Assembly (NCBI GenBank): GCA_903895725.1
Contig: CAITUV010000073.1
Span: forward strand, 62,001 to 126,000
Length of the DNA: 64,000 nucleotides
Direction of reading: 5' to 3'
Origin: an uncultured Myxococcales bacterium
GTDB lineage: Bacteria; Myxococcota_A; UBA9042; CAIXZC01
Shown: piece after piece, positions 43,701-52,747 of the stretch
Layout: each line of letters opens with the position of its first letter
Position numbering within the stretch: the stretch's first letter is position 1
Notes under the pieces: generated by a model
Told to the model about the DNA's origin: nothing
Databases searched by the model: none
The model's input: only the letters and a program-made list of their open reading frames with translations
Position numbers and translations under genes: made by a program

Positions 43701-43876
43701 TCGTCGGCCAGGCAGGTGACGCACATACCCGTGTCGACGTTGCAGACCCCCTCGTCGCAGTCGTCATCCGAGTCGCACTTGGTGACCTGCGGCTTCTCGA
43801 AGCTGAAGTCGCACGCGGGCAGGAGCATTGCTCCCGCCACCAGGATCGAGGCCAGGACCATTCGGAGCTTACACAT
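40757..43876 (-). CDS. Cys-rich lipoprotein with four Kazal-like domains
   Basis: A 1039-aa lipoprotein with a lipobox (GAMLLPAC). The first 200 residues are short CxxDxDCpsG-type Cys repeats. MopE-like motifs appear as CDKLDNDCDGQIDETC, CGNGLDDDCDGVVDNGC and CADGKDNDCDGQIDEGC. Four segments match the Kazal serine-protease-inhibitor pattern C...y.PVCGCDGKTYgN.Ce: at about residues 335, 595, 850 and 946, with cores such as IYKPVCGCDGKTYGNDC. CdCYK and CGDG.C.. modules lie between them. The ATG at 43876 has GGAGG upstream; the longer open frame overlaps the preceding gene. Protease inhibition at the cell surface is a hypothesis from domain type. Confidence 0.87.
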   Translation of the reverse strand: MCKLRMVLASILVAGAMLLPACDFSFEKPQVTKCDSDDDCDEGVCNVDTGMCVTCLADEDCPSGKHCLVGMNACVSCVSDEHCGKGVCDPVNNYCVECMADGDCASGNCDEEKQICVDCGTDAECEDANPCTSAWCAAGECKSMPVPDGTACEDLDPCTEGDQCIGGKCLAGPKTSPECQPPDDPCLNMPDGTVCDDQDPCTLDDYCLKGKCIGDSVLPECIDKDLDGDGFTVTEGDCDDQNPAVHPGAPELCDKLDNDCDGQIDETCTVCATDMDCVDDDKCTLDLCLEGKCIHEMDPACGGGNCGPGLAPCAKGEFCQTPEGACGGKGLCAPMPQACDMIYKPVCGCDGKTYGNDCEAASAGQSILHQGECNPELECTQLCDCYKKFGTKFEGVCPLKCMNCGMYWQCVEGKCVEECGVIPPEAMECSVVCQPEICGNGLDDDCDGVVDNGCDPKCIPEGGSGAVVPDSPQCCLGLVAIPCDKSNIDPAGNVACMSCDGAFFCTKCGDGVCKEPENVCNCPADCKEVPPPCVTSTDCDDFDKCTIDKCVAGICLHDKNPECGTPCGPNGLACPAGQYCKTPDGQCGGSGSCVALPGGFCPAIYSPVCGCDGKTYGNSCEAASAGMSINYPGECKAGGECAATCDCYKLYGNNFAQPCPLMCPMCGNFWQCDAGKCVEKCGVIPPDAQECTTNCLPEGKTYIGSSDNDNQCCPGLTPAWDCDEVPVNCDPADPNCVGFTCSCPKCLCYVCVKCGDGICGLGENKCSCPDDCLAKPQCNSDVDCLDDDDCTKDYCDAATGKCAHDPIPGCGQLQCWTNEMCPAGSYCRWPDGQCTNAKSGTCTAVPQGCFDLWAPVCGCDNKTYGNECDMQAAGQSLQYKGECKPACVPEVCADGKDNDCDGQIDEGCAGSKCGGFMGLACNAGLFCKFPAGQCDWADNMGTCTALPVMCPLIFKPVCGCDGKTYNNACELDKAGVSMDYEGQCKPACVKLDPKGYGACAAVLGVVFDGNQCVTVSGCSCGNDCAFFFKTLDECKLACL

Positions 43877-43953
43877 CGCAACACCTCCTCGTTGCCGGTT
43901 TCGCACCCATCCAGTAGTTACCAGGGGCCGAGGCCCCTGCCAAGTTCCGTGAC

Positions 43954-44343
43954 TCAGTTGCCGTTCCCTGCCGCCTCCGTCGCGCTTTCTGCGCAGATGC
44001 CCGTGGGTCTGTCGCACGTCCCCGACTGGCATTGGTAGTCGGCCTTGCAGCCCAGGCAGATGTGGGTCTGAGGCTCGCAGAGCCGGGAGATGCAGTCCTC
44101 GTGCCGAATGCAGGCCACGCACACGTGCGACTGCTCCAGGCAGACTCCGGCCGGACAGTCGGAATCCTGAGAGCACAGGACCCCTTCGAGCGGACCCTTG
44201 GGGTAGCAGGTTCCGTCGACGCAGGCGTATCCGTTCGGGCACGGGTGGTCATCACTGCACTTCGAGCCGGAGATCTCCGCCTCGTCGCATGCCGGCGGGC
44301 CGAGCACGGCCGCCAGCAGGGCGAGGGCGGCAGCCAATCTCAT
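43954..44343 (-). CDS. small Cys-rich lipoprotein
   Basis: A 129-aa lipoprotein: signal with lipobox (AVLGPPAC), then five or six Cys units such as CSDDHPCPNGYACVDGTC, CSQDSDCPAGVC and CRHEDC-like repeats. These are the same CxxDxDCPxG type found at the N-terminus of the Kazal lipoprotein 77 bp downstream. The two probably form an operon. The start at 44343 has only a weak ribosome site; the frame is open upstream to 44463, but the signal peptide fixes the start. Confidence 0.8.
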   Translation of the reverse strand: MRLAAALALLAAVLGPPACDEAEISGSKCSDDHPCPNGYACVDGTCYPKGPLEGVLCSQDSDCPAGVCLEQSHVCVACIRHEDCISRLCEPQTHICLGCKADYQCQSGTCDRPTGICAESATEAAGNGN

Positions 44344-44465
44344 CAGGTGTCGTCCCTGTGAGCCGCCCGGATGCGCCGTGGACCGGAGACAAGCCGAGGG
44401 GCGAGCCCCGACGTCGATGCGGGTCACTTCCGATTCGCCGTCTCCTGTCAGGCGGGAAGGCATCT

Positions 44466-46016
44466 CTAGAACCTCCCCTCGACGGCTGCCCCTCCGGGAA
44501 GGGGCAGGAAGGAGAAGTCGGGGCCGAGGTTGGGGACCACCGGCACCTGCTCGGTCGGCCGATCGAAGAGGAACAGGGCAGTTCCCGCGGCCAGCGCACC
44601 GCCGCCCACAACCAGCGAGGCGACGCCCAGGGCGTTGTACCGGGCAACCCGGTCATTGTAAGCAGCCTTCTCATCGCCCCACGGCGTGTTTCCTGCGGCG
44701 TCCGACTCGGACACTGCCAGCCCTTCGAGCGCAGCGCCGACGCCGAGAAGTGCAATTCCGGTCCCGGTGGCGGCCCAGGCCCAGCCGTTCTCGTACCAGG
44801 GGCGAACGATGGTCCGGGTGAAGGCCAGCGCAGGACCGTACCGGGTCGAGAGGTACTCGGCCGCGACGTCCGGCCCATAGGCCTGGGAGAACAGGTGGCG
44901 CACGTAGTACTCGTCGACCCCTCGAGAGGCCAGCGGAGTCGATGCCTGGCCATCGAGAACCGACAGGTCCACCGTCCCGACGACATCGGCCGGAAGCCGG
45001 TACTCGATCCGATCGTTGACGGACACGAGGAATTCCCGGCTGCCCGGTAGCCCCACGTTGACGGCATATCCGGCCCTCAGGTGGAAATCGGCATACCGGA
45101 CGAGATCGGAGTCGAGCACGGTGACGCGGGCCGGGGTGTCGAACTGCATCCGCACGAAGCGGGGGAAACGGGTCCGTGCGAAGTCCACCACGGGCATACC
45201 GGGGTCGGCCAGAGGCGGGCGGATGTAAGGGGTCAGGCGCAGCGAAGGATTGCTCACCCCCTGGTTGGCAGCGTCGACAAAGGCCGCCAGCTCGGGAAAG
45301 GTGATCTTCCCGTCCGTGTTCACGTCGGCCGCTCCGGTGAGAGCGGAACGAACCTGGTGGCTGAAGATGCCGGAGAGGTATCGTCCCCATTCGCGCACTT
45401 CCCCGGAACTGCTGGAGGAGAGGACCAGGGCCACGTTGGTGAAGCGCTCGAGCTCGAGACCGGTGGTACCGGCGGGGCGCCGCTCCTCCGTCTCCCCTCG
45501 GCTCTTGACGAGGAAGCCGGCGTTGCAGGCATCGACCAGCAGGACGAGCCGGAAGTCCGCCGAGTGGCGAATCAGGTGGTAGAAGAGGTCGCGAGTCGTC
45601 AGCTTGCCGTCCTCGAGATGAAGGTAACCCCGCCCCTCGGCATCATAGTTCCCATGTCCGGTGAAGACGAAGTAGACGGTCACCGAGTCGCCCCTTCCAG
45701 CGGCCTCCACGGCCCGGGCAGCGACTTCATCCATGGACGCGATGACGTTGTCCCGCGTCGGGGCTTCGGCGGCAACGTTGGCATAAAGGGCAGCGCTGTC
45801 GGTGTCGCTGCGGGCCAGCAGAGTGACTTCGTCGGCTACAAAATGGAAGAAGCGCTCGTACCGGAAGGCATCGTCGTCTGCGAACTTGAGGGGGTCGAGT
45901 CCCTCGTCCACGGGCCGGTTGTTGCCGATGATGAGAGCCATGGAACGGTGGGCTGCTTCCGCAGGACCGGCTGACAGGAAGAAGATGAATGCCAGGATCG
46001 GCAGGGGGTATCTCAT
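44466..46016 (-). CDS. exported caspase-family protease with C-terminal membrane anchor
   Basis: A 516-aa protein with a signal peptide (1-22) and a C14 caspase/metacaspase-like p20 domain (26-250). The catalytic dyad is His121 (FVFTGHGNYD) and Cys164 (LLVDACNAGF). An EF-hand-like loop DVNTDGKITFPE lies at 231-242. Residues 260-410 are beta-rich. Two hydrophobic helices (about 420-445 and 470-495) could anchor it. Its ATG overlaps the anti-sigma gene stop by four bases, and it is the last gene of a sigma/anti-sigma/caspase unit. Calcium control is suggested by the loop, not shown. Confidence 0.88.
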   Translation of the reverse strand: MRYPLPILAFIFFLSAGPAEAAHRSMALIIGNNRPVDEGLDPLKFADDDAFRYERFFHFVADEVTLLARSDTDSAALYANVAAEAPTRDNVIASMDEVAARAVEAAGRGDSVTVYFVFTGHGNYDAEGRGYLHLEDGKLTTRDLFYHLIRHSADFRLVLLVDACNAGFLVKSRGETEERRPAGTTGLELERFTNVALVLSSSSSGEVREWGRYLSGIFSHQVRSALTGAADVNTDGKITFPELAAFVDAANQGVSNPSLRLTPYIRPPLADPGMPVVDFARTRFPRFVRMQFDTPARVTVLDSDLVRYADFHLRAGYAVNVGLPGSREFLVSVNDRIEYRLPADVVGTVDLSVLDGQASTPLASRGVDEYYVRHLFSQAYGPDVAAEYLSTRYGPALAFTRTIVRPWYENGWAWAATGTGIALLGVGAALEGLAVSESDAAGNTPWGDEKAAYNDRVARYNALGVASLVVGGGALAAGTALFLFDRPTEQVPVVPNLGPDFSFLPLPGGAAVEGRF

Positions 46017-46897
46017 GGCTTCCCTCCACAGTCGAGCAGCGTCACCGCGGCCCAGGCAGCGGCAACCCGGCTTCCGAAGCGGGCTCTGGCCGCTTCCTCG
46101 AGGCGCTCGGGAGCCGAGGGGATCCCGCCCCGGGTGACCCAGTCGGAGACCTCCGTGTGCGACAGCGGGGTCGGGGAGAGCAGCAGCACCAGCAGGAGCG
46201 GCTCCGGCCGGTGCCGGTGAGCCAGCTCGATCTCGAACGGCACCATCCAGGGTAAGCGACGATCGGCCGGAAGTTGCAGGCTGGCCTCCTCGTCCGGGGA
46301 CGGGAAGTACCAGAGGGGACCGCCCGCCTGGATTCCGAACAGGAAGTAGTACGAGAGCTCGGTGCGGCGTGCCGTCACATAGAATCGGAGGGCGTCGCCC
46401 AGGCAGACGCCTTCTGATGCCACCGCCTCGTATTCGCCTCCGTCCGGGCCGATCCCGGAAACGCCCAGGCCGGCGTCAGGCAGACGCGTCCCCCCACCGC
46501 GCACCTGCGTGTCCTCCAGGCCGGACCGGACCGCAGAATCGGGGACGGGACGGGCGGGGAGCAGCAGAACCAGCACTGCCGCGGCTGCCGCTGCCGGGAG
46601 CAGCAGCCCCTCGAGAAGGCGGACAAGGGCCGGCATTCCGGTCGGCTGTCTGGAGGGCAGTCGGGCCAGGGTCTCTTCGAAGAGCAGCCTGGATTCGAGG
46701 GCCGTGGGCATGTTCTCGGGGAGCCCTGCGGCCACCCGTTGGACAGCCACCGTCCGGTCATACACGCCGCGGCAGTCGGGGCAGGCCGACAGGTGCTCGC
46801 GAAGCTGCCGGGATTCCTCGGCCGTGAACGGGTCGCCGTCGAACCGGCGGTCGATCAACACTCGGACAGCGGCGTGATCCAGGTGGCGTGGAGTCAT
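46013..46897 (-). CDS. zinc-finger (zf-HC2) membrane anti-sigma factor
   Basis: A 294-aa protein. Its first 60 residues carry the zinc-binding anti-sigma pattern H..C..C in LREHLSACPDCRGVYDR. One transmembrane helix follows (about 97-113). The periplasmic domain (115-294) is of unknown type and includes a segment (YFLFGIQAGGPLWYFPSPDE) like DUF4384 domains found near bacterial caspases. It starts three bases after the sigma gene ends and overlaps the caspase gene by four bases. It should hold the sigma factor at the membrane until an envelope signal releases it. Confidence 0.85.
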   Translation of the reverse strand: MTPRHLDHAAVRVLIDRRFDGDPFTAEESRQLREHLSACPDCRGVYDRTVAVQRVAAGLPENMPTALESRLLFEETLARLPSRQPTGMPALVRLLEGLLLPAAAAAAVLVLLLPARPVPDSAVRSGLEDTQVRGGGTRLPDAGLGVSGIGPDGGEYEAVASEGVCLGDALRFYVTARRTELSYYFLFGIQAGGPLWYFPSPDEEASLQLPADRRLPWMVPFEIELAHRHRPEPLLLVLLLSPTPLSHTEVSDWVTRGGIPSAPERLEEAARARFGSRVAAAWAAVTLLDCGGKP

Positions 46898-46900
46898 GTC

Positions 46901-47500
46901 TCAGCCTCCCTGGTCCGGCATGAGGCCGTGGTCACGAAGGAATCGTCGGAACGCCCTGGAGACGCGCTGGAGCCCCTTTCGAACGGAATGCCGGGAGCAG
47001 CTCAGGTGGTCGGCCAGGCGCTCCTCCGACAGCCCGTCCCGGTAGTGCCCGTAGAAGACGGTGCGATCGGCCTCGGGCAGCGTGGAGGGGAAGCGGGTGA
47101 GCACCTCCTGTTCCTCCGCGCACAGGAGCTGGTCCTCGGGCGTCTCTCCGTCGGCATCGCGCTCCTGCGAGACGGTGGGTTCTACGGCCGGCTCCCGGGC
47201 TGCCTTCTTCATCTGTCGCCGCATGACGTTGCGTCCGATCCCCAGGAGGAAGCTGCCGTAAGGGATGATGCCGTCGTAGCGTTGGCGGCACCCCTCCTCG
47301 AACGCTGCGACGAAGGTGGCGGAGACGGCATCCTCGATGTCGCTGGCGGAGCGGAACCCTCGGTAGGGACCGAATCCGCGGCAGGCCAAGCTGCGCACGT
47401 GGGGGAAATAGTGGTTCCATACCAGCATCAGCGCTTCCCGTTCCCCCTGCCGGAATCTTGACAGCAGGGCCTTGTCGTTGCTCAGCAGGTCTGCTTCCAT
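46901..47500 (-). CDS. ECF-type RNA polymerase sigma factor
   Basis: 199 aa with sigma region 2 (SDIEDAVSATFVAAFEEG, about 53-70) and region 4 (LPEADRTVFYGHYRDGLSEE followed by a helix-turn-helix around LSCSRHSVRKGLQRV). The ATG at 47500 gives the usual length; the frame is open further upstream but that part is unlike a sigma factor. It is first in the operon with its anti-sigma and the caspase. Autoregulation is usual for such factors, but I cannot identify its promoter here. Confidence 0.9.
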   Translation of the reverse strand: MEADLLSNDKALLSRFRQGEREALMLVWNHYFPHVRSLACRGFGPYRGFRSASDIEDAVSATFVAAFEEGCRQRYDGIIPYGSFLLGIGRNVMRRQMKKAAREPAVEPTVSQERDADGETPEDQLLCAEEQEVLTRFPSTLPEADRTVFYGHYRDGLSEERLADHLSCSRHSVRKGLQRVSRAFRRFLRDHGLMPDQGG

Positions 47501-47564
47501 GGCAGACCCGACTGTACCATAGTTGCAGGGCAAGTGCGAATCCGTCGGGGAATCTTCTCCGGGC

Positions 47565-49133
47565 TCAACGAGCCTGGCTGAGCAGGCGTGCCAACGCATC
47601 GAGGAAGGCCGCCGGGGAGAACGGCTTGCGGACAGCCAGACGGCCGGGTGCGAACCGGAGCTGGCGTGGCTCGCCCACCAGGTAGAGGACCGGCAGCCGG
47701 CCATCCGCCAGGGCCTCGTCAACTCGTGCCTGCTGGTCCATGGCGAGGTCGCCGTCGATCACGACGGCCGACACCGTATCGCCGACATCCTTGAGGAAAT
47801 CCGCGGCCTGCCCGCCGGACTCTGCGGCCAGGGCCTTGTAGTTGTTCTTCAGGAGAACCCAGGTGAGCAGCTCCCTCAGGTCCGGGTGGTTTTCGACCAG
47901 CAGGATGCGCTGCCCGGACCCGACCCGGGAGAACACGACCGGGGCCTTGTCCCTGGGGGCGGCAGCATCACGACCCGCAACGACGGGCAGGTAGACCTCG
48001 AAGGTCGTCCCGACGCCGACGGTGCTCTGGATGCGGGCGCAACCGCCGACCTCCCGGAGAATTCCCCATACCGAGCTGAGGCCCAGCCCCGTGCCGCGAC
48101 CTGGCGGCTTGGTCGTGAAGTAGGGGTCGAACACCCGACTCAGGTTCTCCGGCGGAATGCCGCAACCGGAATCCGTGATGGTCACGTGGGCGTAACCGGA
48201 CGGGGGCGTGGTCTGGTGCGGGAACGCATCGGACGGTGCGGTCTGTGCCCGGTCCACCGTGGCCAGGATGGTCCCGGGCTTCATGCCGATGGCGTCCCGG
48301 GAGTTCAGCAGGATGTTGAGCAGGACCTGCTCGATCTTGGTACCGCTGCCCGCCACTCGTTCCTCGGCCATCCTGAATTCAGTCGAGAAGGCGATGTTGT
48401 GCGCAAGCCCGTACGAGAAGAGCGACGTGGCCTGCCGAAACGCCGAGTCCAGCACGCACGAGCTGGTATCGGCCAACCGCTCGCTCGTGAAGGAGAGGAG
48501 CTGCTCGACCAGGCGCGCACCACTCTGAGCAGCGCTGTGCATGGTGTCGAGGGCCTTGCGGCGCTTGTCCGCACCGGCATGGTCGTCCTGTCCCACGAGG
48601 CTCGAGAATCCGAGCAGCGTCGTGAAGATGTTGTTGAGGTCGTGCGACAGGGAGCCGGCCAGGAGGGAGAGGCTCTCCATCTTGGAGGTCCGGCGGAGCT
48701 GCTCTTCGGCCAGTCTCAGCTCCGAGATGTCGAAGATCTCGCCGACACCGCCGACCACCTCGCCCCCGTCGAACACGGGGTGGAAGTAGGCCCTCATGGA
48801 GGTCCGCTTGCCGTGCATCGACACATAGTCGAAGTCGACCGGTTCTCCCCCCTTGCCCGTTTCGAGGAGCTGGCGGATCCGTTGGCGTACCCTCTCGGGC
48901 ATCGTGGGCAGCGTCAGGAGATTGAACAGCGTGGTGGTCTTCTCATCGGGGCTGCCGAGCTGCCGGACGATGGCCGCATTGGCCCGCACGACCTTGCCGG
49001 TCCGATCAAAGGAGATCACGCCGACACTGCCGTCCTGAAACAGCCGCAAGCCGATGGCTTCGGCGTCCTTGAGAATCTCTGCTGACATGGCACCGTTCCC
49101 GACAACGACCGTCCGCATCATACTGACTGCCAT
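47565..49133 (-). CDS. PAS histidine kinase with C-terminal degenerate receiver
   Basis: A 522-aa cytosolic hybrid kinase. PAS domain: about 20-140. HisKA has the phospho-acceptor His164 in AGSLSHDLNNIFTTLLGF. The ATPase domain has LLNSRDAI, DSGCGIPPE and GRGTGLGLSS. The C-terminal receiver-like domain (about 405-520) has LLVENHPD in place of the acidic pair, a possible phospho-Asp in IDGDLAM and Lys in VRKPFSP. The conserved Ser/Thr is replaced in LYLVGEP. The start is uncertain: a GTG at 49187 overlaps the lolD stop as GTGA, and ATGs exist at 49133, 49121 and 49088, none with a strong ribosome site. Confidence 0.85.
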   Translation of the reverse strand: MAVSMMRTVVVGNGAMSAEILKDAEAIGLRLFQDGSVGVISFDRTGKVVRANAAIVRQLGSPDEKTTTLFNLLTLPTMPERVRQRIRQLLETGKGGEPVDFDYVSMHGKRTSMRAYFHPVFDGGEVVGGVGEIFDISELRLAEEQLRRTSKMESLSLLAGSLSHDLNNIFTTLLGFSSLVGQDDHAGADKRRKALDTMHSAAQSGARLVEQLLSFTSERLADTSSCVLDSAFRQATSLFSYGLAHNIAFSTEFRMAEERVAGSGTKIEQVLLNILLNSRDAIGMKPGTILATVDRAQTAPSDAFPHQTTPPSGYAHVTITDSGCGIPPENLSRVFDPYFTTKPPGRGTGLGLSSVWGILREVGGCARIQSTVGVGTTFEVYLPVVAGRDAAAPRDKAPVVFSRVGSGQRILLVENHPDLRELLTWVLLKNNYKALAAESGGQAADFLKDVGDTVSAVVIDGDLAMDQQARVDEALADGRLPVLYLVGEPRQLRFAPGRLAVRKPFSPAAFLDALARLLSQAR

Positions 49134-49183
49134 TTCGAAAAGCAAAAAGACTTCCAGTCGTTCGGAGTGAGCGCCCCGGGGGC

Positions 49184-49894
49184 TCACGGGGCCGGGGATT
49201 CCTCGATCCCCGGCTCCATCCGGCCGTCCCTCATGTGGAGACAGCGGCCGATCCGACGGGCCAGGGCAAAGCTGTGGGTGACGATGACCAGGCCGATGCC
49301 GAGCTCGCGATTCAGCCGGAAGAGCAGCTCATGGACATCCTCGCTCGTCCGCTCGTCCAGGTTGCCGGTCGGCTCGTCGGCAAACAGGATCCGGGGTTGC
49401 ATGACCAGGGCACGGGCGATGGCAACCCGCTGCTGCTCGCCGCCCGACAGCTCCCCGGGGCGGTGAGTGAGTCGGTGCGACAGGCCCACCTGGTCGAGCA
49501 GCGTCGTGGCCCGCCTCGTGGCCTCCGGGAGCGCCATCCGGCCGAGCAGCGCAGGCATCATGACGTTCTCCAGTGCGTTGAACTCGGGCAGAAGGTGGTG
49601 GAACTGGAACACGAAGCCCAGGTGCCTGTTCCGGAACCGGGCCAGCTCGTCGTCGGGCCGCTCGAACACGTCGGAGCCTTCGTACAGCACCTTGCCCGAG
49701 GACGGGCGGTCGAGCGTGCCCGCCACGTGGAGGAAAGTGCTCTTCCCGACACCGGACTTGCCGACCACGGCCAGCATCTCGCCCGAAGCCAGGGTCACGT
49801 CGACCCCCTTGAGAACCGGGACCTCGCGGCCGAGGTGAAAGTAGCTCTTGGCAAGTGCCTGGACCTCGAGGAGCGGCCCGGAATCAGCGTTCAT
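49184..49894 (-). CDS. lolD: lipoprotein-releasing ABC transporter ATPase
   Basis: A 236-aa MacB/LolD-type ATPase. Walker A is GKSGVGKST, the ABC signature is LSGGEQQRVAIARAL, and Walker B is RILFADEPTGNLDE. It drives extraction of outer-membrane lipoproteins by the adjoining LolC/E protein. It overlaps that gene by 11 bp. The load of lipoproteins encoded in this window makes this transporter central. Confidence 0.95.
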   Translation of the reverse strand: MNADSGPLLEVQALAKSYFHLGREVPVLKGVDVTLASGEMLAVVGKSGVGKSTFLHVAGTLDRPSSGKVLYEGSDVFERPDDELARFRNRHLGFVFQFHHLLPEFNALENVMMPALLGRMALPEATRRATTLLDQVGLSHRLTHRPGELSGGEQQRVAIARALVMQPRILFADEPTGNLDERTSEDVHELLFRLNRELGIGLVIVTHSFALARRIGRCLHMRDGRMEPGIEESPAP

Positions 49895-52747
49895 CCTTCA
49901 ACCCCTGTACCAGTTCGATGCGGGCGGCCAGCCGGCCCGGATAGAGCGCGGCACCGACGGTGATGAGCAGCGCGGCCACCGCAACCAGGAGCACCTGGCT
50001 CCCCTCCACGTGGACGGGCAGGCTCCGGATATAGTACTCCCGCGGCAGCGTGATCCCCAGGTGCCGTATGACTCCGCAGCTCGACAGTCCCATGATCACG
50101 CCGGAAGCGATCCCGAACAGCCCCGAGGCGGCCCCCAGGAGGAAGAAGATCCGCAGCACATCGGAGCGGACGGCCCCCATGGTCCGGAGAATCGCAATCG
50201 TGCCCGTGCGTTTCCAGATCAGGATCAGGAGGGAGGCCACGATGTTGAACGAAGCGATCAGGATGATGAACCCCAGCACCACGAACATCACGATCCGCTC
50301 GAGCTTCAGGGCCGAGAACAGGTTGCGGTTCATTTCCTGGAGCGTCTGGATCTCGAGCCCCTTGCCGAAGTCGGCCGCGAGCAGCTGCTCGCGAACCCGA
50401 TCGGCCTGGGCGAGATCGTGCAGCCGGACGTCGATGAGATCGATGCGATCTCCCAGGTCGAAGAAGCGCTGCGCCTCGGGCAGCGTCGTGTACGCAAGCT
50501 TGAGATCGTACTCGTACATGCCGGTCGAGAAGATGCCCGCGACATGGAACGATCGTGCCCGGGGCTGCACGCCGAGGGGGCCGATCTCGCCATCGGGCGA
50601 GATCAGCGTGATCCTCGAGCCCACCGACACGCCGAGCGACCGTGCCAGCTCGATTCCGATGATCACCGAGGGCTGTACCTCCACGTCGAAACGGGAGGAG
50701 GAAACGGCGTAGTCGGAGCCCAGCCGCGTGGGCTGCTCGTCAACCGGGTCATCGAGGTCCGGCAGCGGAGGCAGCCCGGGAGCATCGTCGGCGACTTCGG
50801 GCATGGGGTGAAGCCCTTCGGGGGCATCATCGGGGATGTCGGGCATGGGGATCAGCCCTTCGGGGGCGGAGAGAGCGGCCGCCGGAGCATCCTCAATACC
50901 CGTGACGGCGGATTCATCGGATTCGTCGTCCGGAAAGAATCGGCCGGCAGGGGGCAGCGCCGGGAACGGCACGAGATCCTCCGGGTGCCGGAGGAAGCGG
51001 ACCGAGCCCGCCACCAGCGACGTCTCGAGCTCATCGGCACCGTGCCCTTCCGGAACGATGCCCCGGATGGTGACGGTGGACGAGATGTTGAGGCTGGACG
51101 ACATCATGGCCTCACCCTCGACATAGGGAGAGGCGGAGCGGGTCTCTCGAAGGGCCCCGATCTGTCGGGCGAGATCGAAGGGGGAGGGCAGTCCGTCCCG
51201 GGCCGAGATCCTCAGGTGGTCCTTGGTGCGGATGATCCGGTCCTGCAGCTCGCCCGAGAATCCGGCCATGACTGACAGCACGACGATGAGTGCCCACACT
51301 CCGATTGCCACTCCGACGACGGAGGCGAATATGCTGGCACCGACTCCCTCCCGCATCCGGGTTCGGATCTCCGGGGCGAGGTGGGGATCGAGGCTCCTCG
51401 GGAGAGTCCCTCTGGCCATTTTCACCGACAGGGCCACTCGGGTCGCATACTGCATGGCGAGGAAGAGAACGGGCAGGGCCGCCGCTGCCACGGGGAGCCA
51501 GCGAAGGAACGGGTGCTCGCCCAGCCCGGCGGGAAGAAGGACGTAGGCGGTCGCGGAAGCCAGGAGCAGGGCCGGAAGCACGTTGAAGCGGCCCGTCGCC
51601 GTCGTTGCCGCCAGGGCTTTGCCCGAGAACCAGGCGGCGGCGAGACCGAGCCCGGCGGCGCGCAGAAGAAAGGGGGGAAAACGGGCATCGGACAGGACCG
51701 GAGCGAGGACCCAGCTGGCTGCAGCGACGGCCAGGACCGCGGCCGACCACCAGGACAGCAACTCGCCGGAGCCCGGGCGACGGACGGGCACGAGACGTCG
51801 CAGGGCCAGGTTGCTGCGGGTGTCCGAGGTCTGGACCATCTGCTGGGAGCGGAGGAACTTCCAAGCGGTGCGGAGCACCGGGTTCCCGGGGCCGATGCGG
51901 CGGCCGGCCTCCCGGATGGCGACCAGGAGCAGCAGCGCCAGCAGCAGGACTCCGTCGGCAGCCGGAGCAAACGCCCCCCATTTCCACAGGGGGTGATCGG
52001 CGGCAGCCCCGAGTCGGGCCATCCCCTCCGCCACCAGGTAGATCGGGGCCACGGTCACCGGCAGGAAGAACAGGAAGGAATGGAAGAGGGTGCGGTCGAG
52101 CCGCTCGAACGATTTGAGGAAGAGCCAGGTGAACAGGGCGGCGATGGCGGCTGCCCCCAGGATGAAGCCGACGACGAACAGGGCCATGGTCACGTTGAAC
52201 CGGGCGGCCGGAGCCAGGCGCAGCGAGAGGGCCGCCCCAAGCGCCAGGGCCAGGGCACCGGCGGATGTCACGAGCACGGGGCGGACTCGAAGGGAGAGCG
52301 AGAACAGCGCTGCAGTCAGGAGAGCCGTTGCCACGGCGACGCCGACCCCGGCTCCGGCCAGACCGGCCAGGTCGGGACGCAGGACGTCGAGGGTGCCTCG
52401 ACCGGCGCTGAGCAGAAGGAGCAGCCCCGCCGCGGCAGCCAGGCGCTTTCGCTGCGATCGCCAGGAGGCCCTTGCGGCCCAGCCGGCAAGGAGGAAGGCG
52501 GCTGTCGGCGCGAGGGCGAGAGTGGGCACCGGAATGGCCGCCAGCGTGAGGGCCGTTCCGAGGGCCAGCCCGTGGCGCCAGTCAGGGCGAGCCGCGGCCA
52601 GCGCCAGGAGGACGAGGGTGACCAGGAGGCCGGCCTTGGCCAACACGAGAAGCGGAGTCAGGTAGGCAAGCGCCGGGAAGAGGAATCCGGCCAGGACGGC
52701 AGCGGTGCAGCCGAGGAAGGCTGCGACGAGCGAGGCGGTGACCCACC

